A stretch of DNA of 64,000 bases from Batrachochytrium dendrobatidis JAM81 (taxonomy: Eukaryota; Chytridiomycota; Chytridiomycetes; Rhizophydiales), in assembly GCF_000203795.2 (NCBI RefSeq), contig NW_006281116.1:451195-515194 (forward strand), read 5' to 3'. Below, piece after piece: positions 1 through 11,619 of this stretch; the stretch's first letter is position 1; each line of letters starts with the position of its first letter. The notes beneath the pieces are model-generated. The model was not told the DNA's origin. It saw only the letters and a program-made list of their open reading frames with translations, and did not search any database. The position numbers and the translations under genes were made by a program.

Positions 1-14
1 AGCAAAAACAACGG

Positions 15-2249
15 TTAAAAATTCTTCAAAATTGACCCACAGTTTTGTGCTAACAAACGTGTCAGGAGCACACCTATATCCTCTCTGTCATCACACCGTA
101 AAATACCATTCAAAAAAAAGTGTTGGCATGTAATAGCAGATTGAAAACAAGTACCAAGCAGATCAATTCTTTCAAATAAACAAACCTGAAGCAGTATAAC
201 TAGCTGGTTGTATTGTTCCTTTGCAAAGTCTGAAGTGGAGATGTGCAGTTTGAGCTACCAACAACAATCCACCAAAATAAATGTTAGATGCTTGTACTAT
301 TACAACTCTATTTTTTGACACATGAACCTACTTTTTTCAACTTTTTCAAGCATATAGAAACTAGCAATCGCATTAATGCGCGAGAGCGGCCAATTTCCAA
401 CACAAACATTGATATTAAAGTAACAGCAAACATGGTCTATTAAATAGGTAATTGTAGGTGGTTAGAAAGATTGACACGTATTGCATAAACAAGATGCTAT
501 ATGACTAAAGGGCCGTACCTGACTGAAATTACACATTTTAAATATTTCCAGCGATTTTTTTAAAAAACTTCCTTGATCCAGCAATCCTTCTTCGTATTGC
601 TTGGCACAAAGCCGCATTCTACATTAAAATAAACCATAGGTTAGCAAGGTAGACACTGTAGGAAGACTGAGTTTACAACACACGGATGACAAGACATACA
701 AATAATCCCATCGCGATATAAAATGGTGTCGTTGTTTGGGAGAGATATGTTTACTAGCAGCAGCTTCTGCCGCAGCAGCAATAGCTTCTTTACTTTGTGT
801 TCTTTTTTGATTGCGAACTTGAGAGATTTGCGGCGTATTGACAGCAGAAAGAGAGACTTCGTTGATTTGTTTTTGGATATACGCAATGACGATGGAAGTC
901 CATGAAAACGAAGCATCAAGATGACTATCGACTCTGGATAAGCGAGATGAACTAGCAAGATCGGTTACTCCGATCATTTTGATGGCCCAGGTAGCACGAA
1001 CAAGAGAGACCTGTTTTTGCTGCAGACTTTCGAGTAACTTGTCAAGTTTTAATCCAAAAGGAACAGATTTACTTAGTTCTGAAAAAGGTATATTTCCAAA
1101 CAAGTCATCTATCCAGTTGTCGTATGTTTTGGAAGATGTGCCCGTTCGCCTTGAGATGGTAAACTGGGATTCTTTTGGAAAGGTAACTTGAGATTGGGCA
1201 GCGAGGACAGTGGATGCAAACTTGACCATGTCTTGAAACACATTTTTTCTGGATAGGTGATCATAGATATGGATGGATTCAAATACGGACAGAGTTTCAT
1301 TTTGGACAGGAGATTTATCAGTATATCCTGCCTTGACGGTAGTTTCGTCCAGTTTATCTTCAGGCTGGCCGTGTCGTTGCAAGTATACATCTACATAATC
1401 TGACATGATCAATCAAATGGATTGAGAACAAGTTAGTTGAGATGAATGAATCAAGCAATACAAGGATGATGCATGATAAAACACACCGGAACCACCCGAT
1501 CGCGACAAAAGTCTATCAGAAGGAAGCCTATATTCATACTTGTGCAACGGTTTTAAGCCATGCACTGAGGAATCCGATACAAACAGAGGCGGAGTGATAT
1601 TTTGTTTTTGGAATCGTTTTAGATGTTGCTGCGAAGGTTCCTGATGTTGTTGTTGAAACAGATTTTGATGTTGTTGCTGTTGTAAAAATTGCTGCTGTTG
1701 TATATGTTGAAGCAATTGAGGTTGTAAAATCTGAGGTTGAAGTTTTGGATTAAGCTGTGGAGCATGAGCAGCTTGCATGGACACGGACGAACCAGACTGA
1801 GAGAGTTGAATGTGTTGCTGCACGCCAGACTGAAGCATTGGTTGAAATTGAGGCATTTGACGTAATCGTTGTGCAGAGCCAGTCATAGGATATGGATTAC
1901 GTTGAGAAGCAGTTGATATTGCAGTAACATCTGAATCATCCAGCATTGCAGATTGCATTTGCTGTCGTGAATCCGGTCTATCCCGAAATTGAGAAAGTCC
2001 CAACAATGGATTAGGATATGCAAGCGATGAAGCCAGTTGACTGTTGTTTATAAAAGTACTTTCACTTATATTATTTGCAGTGTTATTCAAAGACTGATGC
2101 TGTTGGATTCGTCCAAGAGAATGCTCAGATGTGTTGGTGTTGGAACGATGCGGACCTAAAACATAGAAAACAGTTGGATTATTCATACAATAAGTTCTGA
2201 CTTGACTAGTCCGACTTGAACGTCTTATTTGATTCAGTAGATCATTCAA
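15..2249 (-). CDS. MED12: Mediator kinase-module subunit Med12/Srb8 (partial at window edge)
   Basis: Med12 is the kinase-module subunit of the Mediator coactivator, which activates Cdk8/cyclin C in the nucleus. Five exons join in phase: 2249-1487, 1399-700, 618-519, 436-332 and 254 leftward, about 636 codons. Exon 1 encodes a Gln-rich disordered region (poly-Q around 1620-1720) ending in a KYEYRLPSDR-like motif. Exon 2 continues with YLQRHGQPEDKL and the Med12 N-terminal domain (PVQNE, SVPFGLKLDKLL, RATWAIKMIG). Exon 3 gives EEGLLDQGSFLKK, typical of the same family. A stop lies at 15-17, but fungal Med12 is usually far longer, so another intron probably leads out of the window. The first Met (2249) is uncertain; an upstream exon or a 37-base intron near 2193-2157 is possible. 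Confidence 0.8.
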
Positions 2250-2675
2250 TACCTTGTCTTTGACTGCCCGTCATTATCCTGACAATCCAGAATCAACTTG
2301 TACTCCAAGTATGTCAAGTTTTAGAAACCAAAGACTAACAAGTGTAGAATGAACTAGAAACACTTGAATAGAAAGTTGAATGTAACGAATTCTTTATACT
2401 TGAAATACAATGTCTGACTTGGAATGTAATGAATGCTTTAAACTTGAATGCAGTTGTAAAATGGTTTGACAGCTGCTGAATGGGTTCAGCAGTTGTGAAA
2501 CCAAAGTGTTCTCGACACGTTCAATCAGTTTGTAAAGAATTGCAAACTGTCCGTCAATAAGAATTGTTATAAACTTGTTTTAAATCAAAACTATAAAAAC
2601 TATAAAATATCTCGAGTCTTGTTCATCGTGTTCACAAAAATACTATTTATTTTGTGAGCTTGCATTCTTGCTGTC
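2250..2675. other. Intergenic, MED12 5' flank / RPN5 3' flank
   Basis: AT-rich spacer between two minus-strand genes. It contains several short direct repeats of the kind acttgaatNNaatgtaa (2360-2450). I see no ORF or RNA gene. It must hold the MED12 promoter and the RPN5 polyadenylation region, but no sharp motif stands out. Confidence 0.5.
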
Positions 2676-5159
2676 TTAAATCGTCTTGGTAATTGAATGC
2701 ACCATCTCTTCTTTGGTAATCAAATGTCCTGTCTTGACAACAAGTTCAAGCAGCGAATTGATGTCTTGAGACCACTCATTGAGAATCGTATTGGGATCTT
2801 TGCGTGTTACAAACGATACAATCCCTGCTGGGCGATCAATCTTGGCATAAATGGTCTTGTCAACAACCAGGTTGGATAAAAACTCTTCAGTTTCCTATTT
2901 ATATGAATAAACCCGTCTTAATGGTTGGTAGGGTTCTCATCTACACTTTTATCTTCAAAAAATACTGCATCATCTTACTGCAATCGAAAGATCAAGAAGC
3001 TGGGTCAGACGCTTGAGTGTAACACGATCATAGTACTTTGCAACAACCCGAATATTCTAAATTTATCGTGTTAATTGAAACAGTCTAGAAATACAAATGT
3101 AGACATCTGCACCTACATGTTCAATAACACGCTTGTGAAGAGTCTTGTAACGCTTCTGACCATCTTCTGTTGCAGGGTCAAAAACACTAATGGCTTTGAG
3201 CGCTGCACCATAAATCTCTTCAATCTTTGGCCAGCGTATCAATTCGCTAGTAATAAAACACTTGAGGAAATCCCTGTATCAACAGCAAAATATTTCAAAA
3301 TCAGCAACCTTGTCATGTTGATGCTTGAATACATCAGTCTATGCTGTAAATCTCAACCAATCTCACTTACTTGAAAAAGGAAAGCTTTCCAAGATTATGG
3401 TCCTCATTGATACGATGTATAAGATCAGATTGTTCATTGTCATATGGAGACAGTGCAATGTAAAGCACGACATGCTTGAGCATCTACCATACACAATAGA
3501 CAAGCCTTGTAAATATTATCTCTAGTTTCAATAAAAATAAATGTGCTTGAAACTAAAAAATACCTCTTGCCATTTAGCGTCATTGGCAAGAATAGATGGT
3601 GTATCATACAATGAGCGATAGTGTTTGCAGGTATGCAAATGCTTCTCAGCATGCACTGCATGTTGAACCATCAATTCGTAAAACCGAATTTTAAGATCGT
3701 GGTTGGCTTCATCATCAAAAAACTTGGGGCTAATTTTACGACTCATGACGTGAGCGCGAGTATAGTCCTTCTTTGCGATGCAAAGACGCATTTGCTCAAG
3801 AATAAAATCAGTCTTTTCTCTCTTGTCCATAGAACCATAGGTTTCAACCTGTTGTACATGAATAAACATGAGTCACTTTGTACTGTATAAAAAACATCAT
3901 CAAACCTACCTGTAACTCCTGCATCAACTCGGCAGCTTCTGCTATTTTATTCTCCGTCTCTTTTATTTTTGCAAGCTTACGGGTGAGTCGAGCACGCTCC
4001 ACCTCCACAAAAATCTAGCACGTATTACAAATGAGTAAAATGTAGTCTTTAAATTTAAACAGGCCAATAGTCATTATAGGTTGGTAACTCACTTTTCCGT
4101 CAGTAACAGCCCGAAGCGTATCAATAAGCTCTAGTTTGACTTTCATGTCAGAAATCTCATCAACGTACTTCATGGCCTGCTGTACCATGTTGGTAATTGC
4201 CTAGTAGTGATCATTATCAACGTGTGGAATGACATGGCAGTAAAAATGAAATGTGTTGAGCAAACTGCAAAGGTATCAACAATACTAGCGGTTTGAACCC
4301 ATACCTGTTTGAGAAGAGCACGTTTTTTGGAAAGAACAATAATGTTTTCATTCAAATGCTTCCAGTCCTTTGCAGCATAAGCCATACCAATAATATGAAG
4401 CAAAACACGCGAGTTGGACGACAGATCTGCAGACTAAGATGTTTGGTAATAAAGCACTGATTAGCACAACTCAAAGTATTGATAAACAAGCCGACATATT
4501 TAAATGAACGCCTAGACTCTTTACAGATAGAATGAAACATTCAATAGTAATGGTTGAAACATGACATGGTGCATCTTCAAGATTTGAATCCGATACGATC
4601 CATGAAACCCCCTTGCATTTCAGATAAAACAAGACAGCTTTTTAACAAATAATCAAGCAAACAACTAACCGTACGAGTTTGTTTTTCCAAAACCATCAGT
4701 TGCTCAATAGCGTCCGAGAGTTTTCCAGCCTGTTAAATTAAACCAAACACGAATCAGAAATAAAGTGTTTAGAAAGTAGTTCAAGCACAGTATGTGTTGT
4801 AACAAGTAGTTCAAGAGCAAGTGTCAGGCTATTGTTGAATCAAGGACAGTTGTAGATTCCCACTAGACCAGGGGTGATAATGTGATGTGGATTGAAAGTA
4901 AAAAACATCAAACTCAAGTGAATACACAGCAGGAAACAGCATCAGATCCATGTGCACAATAGTAGAATAGTTGGTCAAAGTCTAGATGAGCTGAACATAC
5001 ACATTGAATAGCAATGGCTGACCTATTTCATAGATTAAAATCCAACAAGGTTTATATGAACGAATATAAAGTAAATACCTTGAGCAGTACATCAGCCTCT
5101 GGAAGCTGTATATCAACAATAGACGACCAGTCTTTTTCCATCTTGATAGGTTCAGCCAT
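2676..5159 (-). CDS. RPN5: 26S proteasome non-ATPase subunit Rpn5 (PSMD12)
   Basis: Rpn5 is a PCI-domain subunit of the 19S regulatory-particle lid, needed for lid assembly and for docking the Rpn11 deubiquitinase. The gene has about ten short exons. Start [11 protein letters not shown] is at 5159. Exons I can place: 5159-5079, about 4731-4671, about 4430-4304, about 4201-4093, about 4014-3911, 3848-3564 and 3483-3371, then further exons to the stop at 2676. Recognisable blocks run in family order: [92 protein letters not shown] (PCI/winged helix), [13 protein letters not shown] and a C-terminal [12 protein letters not shown]. All junctions are GT-AG and I see no damage, so this is a normal housekeeping gene. 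Confidence 0.93.
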
Positions 5160-5520
5160 GGTTGTGTTTGTAATGAAAAGATGAAATGTCAAAATCTGAT
5201 TTTAAAAACTATTCCGATTACAACTGCAAAATCAAAAGATTTGAATTCTTGACTTGCAAAACTTGGATTTTCTACAAGTCAAGAATTATGCAAATCTTAT
5301 ACTTTTAAAAGTCAATTCTTTATAAATTAATTCAAATGTTGACTTGAACAAACAAGCTTATCTAAATGCTCTCAAAGACATTGCAATGTCTTTGTAACCA
5401 TCTTAAAAACTACTAATCATTGCATTTTTATCTACTATTTTTACTCGTATTTATTTATAAAATTACAATGAGAACGAATAGCTATTATTTTCAATATAAA
5501 AAGTGTAAGGTATGTTCAGA
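5160..5520. other. Intergenic, RPN5 promoter side
   Basis: About 360 bases of AT-rich sequence upstream of RPN5 and downstream of the seven-TM gene. A short inverted match (gacttgcaaaac... / ...tacaagtcaagaatt around 5250-5290) is visible. No ORF or RNA gene is seen. Confidence 0.4.
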
Positions 5521-6643
5521 TTAACACGAAATAGAAGTCTTGGTAAAACTATTGCATACCAATGAAGATCCATTGTCGCATCGTCGCTCAAGCGTCACAT
5601 TTTTAAAGAGTGAGCTTGACAGTGTGGTTGGGATTTCTCTTGGCGCACATGTTTTGGACACAACGCTCTTGAAGGTCTCGTCAAAAAGTGAGCCTGATTT
5701 GGTTGGTACAAAATCCGCTTGTCTCGATCTCACTAAATGCACAACCATGAGCAATGTGGCAGACTCGCAAAATATCTCTATTCCAAGTGTTGCAATCGCA
5801 AACTGATCTGCAAGTGCTGCTAAATTCCGCATGTATTCTCGAGAATCTTGGATAAGAAAAGCTTCCATCGTGTATGCAAGTATGCCAAGTATGTCCATAA
5901 AAAGAGTGATTATAAGTAGAAAAATTAAACTATTGCATTGGTATCGAAGTGCTTCGACTTTTGGGTCGGATTTGTAGTATAAAATCAGACGTTGCGTAAT
6001 CAAAATAGCCAATAAAAAACTGAAAATCGACAGTGACAGAGCTTGAATGGACAATCCAGCATAATGCCACTACATGCATAATCAATCATTTAATTTAGTT
6101 TTACACTACACATGGTTTGGTTCAATTACTTTTGATTTCAAATATTGAACGTACCTGATCCACCCATATGATATCTGAAGATAGCAAATAGGCTGGCCAG
6201 CATAAAACAAAGTGAACAATAGCAAGACCCACTCTTGCATAAAACTTCCATCTATATGTCCAAAACCCGCTCCTGGATGATTCCGTATCAAATAATGCAT
6301 CAAATTTAATACGAATCTCAAGTTGCAGCATCGATGCCCCACCCAGCATAGACGCCGTTAGAAATGGAACTCCACAGTCAAGCTGATGGTCAATTTGAAT
6401 GTTGAAATCATAAATGGCAATAAACTCGAGCAGTTGGAGAATAAGACAACCCAAGTTCAATGCTACAATGATGGCGTTGAGCTCTCTTGTAGCTGAAGCA
6501 TTTTGAATTAATTTAACAACTACAATCGTTAGCATAACGAGGTTGATGAATGCAACTACTGCTGCTAGAGCAGTAACTGCTGCAAATCCACGATACTGCA
6601 GGTACTTTAATGATATATTGGGCAAGGTCGTAATGTATTCCAT
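5521..6643 (-). CDS. Predicted seven-transmembrane protein, family unknown
   Basis: Two exons (6643-6155 and 6069-5521) joined by an 85-base GT-AG intron give 345 residues in phase. Hydrophobic segments lie near residues 20-43, 54-77, 88-103, 133-153, 167-187, 205-228 and 255-275, so about seven membrane spans are likely. The polar tail after about residue 285 is Ser/Thr/Lys-rich and should be cytosolic. The layout is compatible with a GPCR-like receptor or a fungal integral membrane protein, but I see no diagnostic DRY-type or NPxxY-type motif and do not assign a family. The start at 6643 (MEYITTL) is the first Met of the open frame. No signal peptide is needed with this topology. Confidence 0.7.
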
Positions 6644-6732
6644 GTACGATTTAGCAAAGATTGTAACTAACGATGCAGTAATAGTTGTAAAAGTTTGTCT
6701 TGCTTCAATTCAAGTGCTTTGAATAAATGATC

Positions 6733-7170
6733 AACCGTAATCGCGTAAAATACAAGATTTGTGTTGATCCTGCAATGACCGCTGTTTGCTTGGAAATAAA
6801 CAATAGTTGAATATCCGCTGTGCTTTTCTACTACAAATTGACTGCTTGTTCAATTGACAATCTCAATTCAAATACAACGTTCATCATATGATGTTCACAC
6901 GACCAAACAGGTTTTAAATCATCTTTTCTGAACTTGCCTCTCCTTTGTATACCTTGATTCGTGTGCTTGCGCTTTTACTTGAACAAAGATTGCATATCTC
7001 TGAAATACAAGCCATTTTTATGCCAGTCACCACGAGACATACCAGCCAATTAGATAGTTTAAACAGCAATACTTTTAATAACTTAGTGGTATCGATTATT
7101 TGACAAGACTGGCTGTTTACCATACACTTTGATACCCTTATTTAAGTGTTCCATTTTGCGTGAATACGGC
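6733..7170. mobile_element. MITE copy A (Tc1/mariner-like termini)
   Basis: Degenerate copy of the repeat described at 7380. The right end around 7130-7165 reads ccattttgcgtgaatacggcag, which in reverse complement matches the TIR of copy C (16366-16669), including an ..ACACTTAAATAAGGG.. extension. The left end near 6733-6760 (ccgtaatcgcgtaaaatac) is the weaker inverted partner. The interior near 6775-6830 (accgctgtttgcttggaaataaacaat) aligns with copy B at 7418-7450. It lies between the seven-TM gene and MTD1. Confidence 0.6.
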
Positions 7171-7271
7171 AGATAGAACCCTGTAAACTCTTGGTTTGCA
7201 TGAAATTCATTAAAAATTAAAAATTCATACTTTTTTCCTTATCATTCACTCAAGAAACTCCTTTTGCTGCA

Positions 7272-9038
7272 ATGGCTTGCAAGGTTGTTCAGGCCAGCGA
7301 TGTTGCCGCTTCATTCATGTATGAGTGCTTTATATATTCTCAGTCACTGTTTTGTTGAATTTTACAACCTATTTCCTACTACAGCCATATTCATGCAAAC
7401 GGAACACTATCCTGCAGTGACCGCTGTTTTGCTTGGAGATAAACAATGATTAAATATACATTGCGCTTTCCTACCAAAAATTGCACAATTCTTCAGACCA
7501 CATACATGATGTGATGCACACAAAACCAAACTATCCATTTCGGGTCATTTGGTAGTCATACATTGTATGATTACCAGATTCATCCATCACAATCTGGATA
7601 TTGGATTCGACTGTTGTCAAATCCTTGGTTTCTTGAACTTGATCGCGAACATATAAAGTTCAAGAAACCAAAGACTGCAACTGTTGTTTGTATGCCAATC
7701 ACCAAAAGAACTAATCAACTCGAATGAGTTTAAAAAACAATATTCAGTAAATTGGACATCAACCAGTTTATGAGATTGTTTGTTATACATTGACACTCGT
7801 TTAGTGTTTCATTCTAGATGAATACGACTGTAAACCAATATGGAACTGTTTACATTTAAACTTGTCGCAGTATCTTGCACATTGGATTGCATCCATTTTA
7901 ACTATTGATTCATTTGATTTGTAGTAATGAGATCAAGGCAACTATTGTTTCATCCAACATTAAGCCACTTTTAGTAGGATTTTTAGCCAACGAAGATCCT
8001 GCTGCACGTATGTATGCCCAATGGACTGCCAAAACCTGCAAACAAACTGGCATTGAGTTTGAGCTACGTGAATGTCCTCGTACTGAACTGGAAGACAAGA
8101 TTGTTGAAGCCAACGAGGATGAAAATGTGCACGGTATCATGGTTTACTACCCCGTGTTTGGTGGAGCTCAGGTAAGTCAGTTAATACAAGTGCTATTTCA
8201 TTGGACTGTATATAATAAAATACATTTCAATTCCTTGTAGCCTTTATAACTGTTTTTGCTTGATCAATGCTGTAGGATCAATATATTCAGAATACCGTGA
8301 GCTATACCAAGGATGTCGAGGTATTCAGCCAAATTTAATCTACTAGTTTGTATCTATTCTCTTGCTGATTTTTATCGTAATGTGTTGTATAGGGCTTGTG
8401 CCATAAGTATCGGTATAACATGTATCACAACATTCGCTTCCTTGACAAGAAAGAAACTCAAAAGTGTATTATTCCTTGTACTCCTCTTGCGGCTGTTAAG
8501 ATCCTAGAGTACATTGGTGCATACAATCCAATTCTTCCATATGGAAACCGTTTACACGGTCGTATCATTACCATCATCAACCGTAGCGAGGTGGTTGGTC
8601 GTCCACTTGCTTGTTTGCTGGCGAACGACGGTGCCAGAGTGTATTCTGTTGACGAGTTTGGCATCATGGAATTTCACCGCGGCGATGGTATCAAGCTTTC
8701 TAAACACGAGGTAAGTATCATTTGTTACTGTATGTTGAACTCGTTCGCATACCAACACATTACCCAATGTATAGGTGTTTGAGACCAAGATCACTTTGAC
8801 AGAAGCCTTGTCAAAAACAGATGTAGTCATTACTGGAGTTCCTACTGAAAAGTACAAACTGGACACTACACTTCTCAAAGATGGTGTGATTGCCATCAAC
8901 TTTTCCACTTTTAAAAACATTGATCTCGAAGCCATCAAACAAAAAGCATCCATCTTTGTGCCTTCGATCGGTAAAGTGACTGTTTCGATGCTGGAGCGCA
9001 ATCTACTTAGACTCCATCAGTATCAAACTTTTAAATAA
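7272..9038 (+). CDS. MTD1: NAD-dependent methylenetetrahydrofolate dehydrogenase
   Basis: This cytosolic one-carbon enzyme oxidises 5,10-methylene-THF to methenyl-THF with NAD+. Exons 7272-7318, 7925-8171, 8276-8320, 8393-8710 and 8775-9038 give 306 residues in phase, close to yeast Mtd1. Visible family motifs: PLLVGFLANEDPAARMYAQW (substrate site), GIMVYYPVFGGAQDQYIQ, KDVEGLCHKY, IPCTPLAAVKILEY, the Rossmann block INRSEVVGRPLACLLANDGA, YSVDEFG, VVITGVP and PSIGKVTVSMLERN. The start MACKVVQASDVA fits the N-terminus of the family. Intron 1 (7319-7924) is 606 bases, while the others are about 65-105 bases; the excess is a MITE (copy B). Splicing is still consistent, so the gene should be functional. 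Confidence 0.95.
7380..7832. mobile_element. MITE copy B inside MTD1 intron 1
   Basis: 453-base element flanked by TA and bounded by imperfect terminal inverted repeats. The left end is TACAGCCATATTCATGC..ACACTA and the right end in reverse complement is TACAGTCGTATTCATCT..ACACTA. CAG..CTG ends on a TA dinucleotide match the Tc1/mariner style of insertion. No transposase ORF is present, so it is non-autonomous. Its insertion accounts for nearly all the extra length of MTD1 intron 1. Confidence 0.75.
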
Positions 9039-9198
9039 ACGTATTTTTCATAGTTGTGCATTATGAGAAGTTTTGAGGCGTGGCCATCAGTCAGGTTCAA
9101 GCAGAAAGTCGAAACGCGTTTTCAGTAAAAAATCCAATTCTTTTTTTTTTTGAAATTGGTGATTTTGTAGTTGATTCAATTAAATATTTTATATTGAT

Positions 9199-10470
9199 AT
9201 GTTGCGTACAGTGTGAGTATAGAGTGCAATCAGGTTAATTTACATGCGAAATAAAGTCATAACGATTGATTTGTGTTTAATGTGGTTGATTAGAAAAGCA
9301 AAGACTGCCTCGGGCAAACGAGCACTCAAAAAACGAGAGCCAGTCATCGAAGAGGGTGCTAAAGTAGCTCTATTCCTCAAAGGCACTACTACAAGCCAAA
9401 TTGTATCTGACGGACTAAAAGAACTGGTGTGTCACTTTTTAGTTATTTATGCTGAATGGAGTAGACCACTCATTTCAATGTCAAAATGCATCGAATGAAC
9501 TAACTTTGTATACCTTGACCATGTGTTGCAGCACTCGCTTAAAAAACCAGATGCAGTTTCATTCTCCAAACGTAACGACATTCACCCATTTGATGATCCA
9601 AAACCACTCGAGTTTTTATCCCAAAAGAATGATGCTGGATTCATTGTGCTAGCCAACCATAGCAAGAAACGTCCTCATAATTTGGTTTTGGCTCGCATGT
9701 TTAATCACCAACTTTTGGACATGATTGAACTTGGTATGACCAACATGACATACATGGAAGAGATCAAGGTATTTTTGATTACCAAACCATTCTAGCAATG
9801 CTGTTTGGAAATGATTAATCAACACCATTTTTATTCTTAAATTGCTGTAAATTAGAATACTTCAATATCCAGTGGATACCGTCCACTCATTCTATTCAAC
9901 GGAGATGCATGGGAGTCTTTGGCAGAATTACAAACTGCAAAGTCCATTCTTTTTGACTTTTTTAGTGGAGATCGCACGGCAGATCAAGTCGATCTTCGTG
10001 GCATTGGACATGTGATATCGTTGACTGCCTTGCGACCCGAAGGAGAGGGCATGTCAAAGATATTTATGAGAGTGTATGCTCCACAGCTGAAGAAGAGTGG
10101 TGTAAAGCTGCCTCGAGTTGAGTTGGAAGATATGGCACCTCATTTTGACTTTGTGTTGCGGAGAGCCCGTGTAGCCGATGCCGACGTGATGAAATATGCG
10201 CTCAAAATTCCTAAAGAAGTCAAGGTAATGTCATGTCTTGATGTTTGTAGATTGACACCTTGTGATGATGTGTATATTCTGCGTGAATACTTACTCTTGA
10301 ATAACTAGCCCAAGAAGGAAAAGAATGTCAACAAGAATGCATATGGAGAGAGAACAGGCCGTGTTTGGATCGATAAGCAAGATCTGAGCCAGATGCAAAC
10401 TAGGAAAATGAAGGGTTTGAAACGTAAAGCAGAGGTGGATGATGACAAGACTGTTGAAGACGAAGCATAA
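9199..10470 (+). CDS. RPF2: Ribosome production factor 2 (Brix domain)
   Basis: Rpf2 acts with Rrs1 in the nucleolus to load 5S RNP (5S rRNA, uL5, uL18) onto pre-60S particles. Exons 9199-9212, 9294-9426, 9532-9768, 9856-10224 and 10309-10470 give 304 residues in phase. Exon 1 is only 14 bases (MLRT plus two bases), chosen because it restores the family start MLRTVK followed by KRALKKREP. Brix-domain blocks are clear: LFLKGTTTSQIV, LKKPDAVSFSKRNDIHPFDD, FLSQKNDAGF, SKKRPHNLVLARMF, LLDMIELG, KSILFDFFSGD, GIGHVISL and the C-terminal WIDKQDLSQMQTRKMKGLKRK. The acidic/basic tail is usual for the family. No damage is seen. Confidence 0.94.
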
Positions 10471-10727
10471 CTCTGAATAAACTTTACCAATGATATTGGC
10501 GTTTCCTTGACAAGATTAGACTTTTTGAGATTGTGAATTTATTCACGTGATTGATGAACTTGACCATAAAACCAAATACTGAACCGCAAAGTGTTGTTTG
10601 ACTACTTTTCAAACCTGTGAGTGAATCCATCCATCCATCGATTATTGCATGCATCCAAGTATTAACTTGTCATCTACTAGTGAGGACGTCTGTTGGCTTT
10701 TCCCCAAACAAGAATTTATCATCAAAC

Positions 10728-11165
10728 ATGTCAACAGAAGGAGAAGTTCCTGAAGTCGTCGAGCAAGTCCAGCTTGCTGCAGATGCTCCCGCAAAGGGTC
10801 CCATGACCGTCGAAGAAGCCTTGCAAGAGGTTCTTAAAAAGGCTCTTATCAATGACGGTCTCTCTCGTGGTATTCGCGAGGCTGTCAAGGCTCTCGATCG
10901 TCGCGATGCTCAGCTCTGTGTATTGGTTGAAACCTGCACTGAAGGCGAGTATGTCAAGCTTGTCGAGGCTCTTTGCGCCGATCACAACATCAATTTGATC
11001 AAGGTTTCTGATGCCAAGAAGCTTGGAGAATGGGTTGGTCTTTGCAAGATTGATCGTGAGGGTAATCCTCGCAAGGTTGTTGGCTGCTCCGTCGTCGTTG
11101 TCCGTGACTTTGGAGAGGACTCTGAGGCTGTCAGCGTTCTCCTTGACTACTTTAAAACCCGTTAA
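10728..11165 (+). CDS. RPS12: 40S ribosomal protein eS12
   Basis: Single-exon gene of 145 residues for small-subunit protein eS12 (L7Ae/L30e-like fold), located in the head/beak of the 40S subunit. The ATG is at 10728 after an in-frame leader without other start constraints; [10 protein letters not shown] begins the acidic N-terminal extension typical of the family. Core motifs: [85 protein letters not shown] and a C-terminal FKTR. Codon use is visibly biased to C-ending codons (GTC, CTC, AAG), unlike most neighbours, which fits very high expression. Confidence 0.97.
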   Translation: MSTEGEVPEVVEQVQLAADAPAKGPMTVEEALQEVLKKALINDGLSRGIREAVKALDRRDAQLCVLVETCTEGEYVKLVEALCADHNINLIKVSDAKKLGEWVGLCKIDREGNPRKVVGCSVVVVRDFGEDSEAVSVLLDYFKTR

Positions 11166-11619
11166 GAAACCTGATTTTTCTGGTATGTAAATCACTTGCT
11201 AAATGTGATTTGATCAGGGCTGTATACTGCAACGATCTGGTGTACGATCTAATCTGCACTTGATTCTATGCTCTCGTTACTATGATTGCAATATCAACCA
11301 AGAGCTGCAATGATGACTTTTAACTCCCTCTTCTGAACAATTCATGAAGAAAAGTTTGCATCCGGAATCATATTTTGCATGTCTGAGCTCTTTGCTTCAA
11401 GGTTGACTTTGTATTATCAATAGAATGGTTGCTACCCTGATCAGATCTATAAACTGTAATTAAATAATTGTTGATTCTAATCATTCAGTTATGCTAATAT
11501 AGATCAGTAAGCGAATTGAATGTTGTCACAAGGATGTTTATTGCGGCCCATGTAATAAACATGCGACCTGCTGCACTTGTTGGCGTTGCTTTCTATTTCA
11601 TCTATTTTTTATTTGTGTT
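11166..11619. other. Convergent intergenic region RPS12 / kinase
   Basis: 454 bases between the 3' ends of a plus-strand and a minus-strand gene. AT-rich, no ORF of note, no tRNA. It should contain two polyadenylation regions; T-rich tracts near 11600 (ttctatttcatctattttttatttg) serve the kinase side only if read as 3'UTR. Confidence 0.4.

Noticed and set aside
724..1191. Plus-strand ORFs across MED12
   Set aside because: Shadows of the minus-strand coding exon, with no motifs or start context.
1600..1740. Tandem CTG/TTG-rich repeats that look array-like
   Set aside because: They encode a poly-Gln stretch in the MED12 exon; not a CRISPR or independent repeat.
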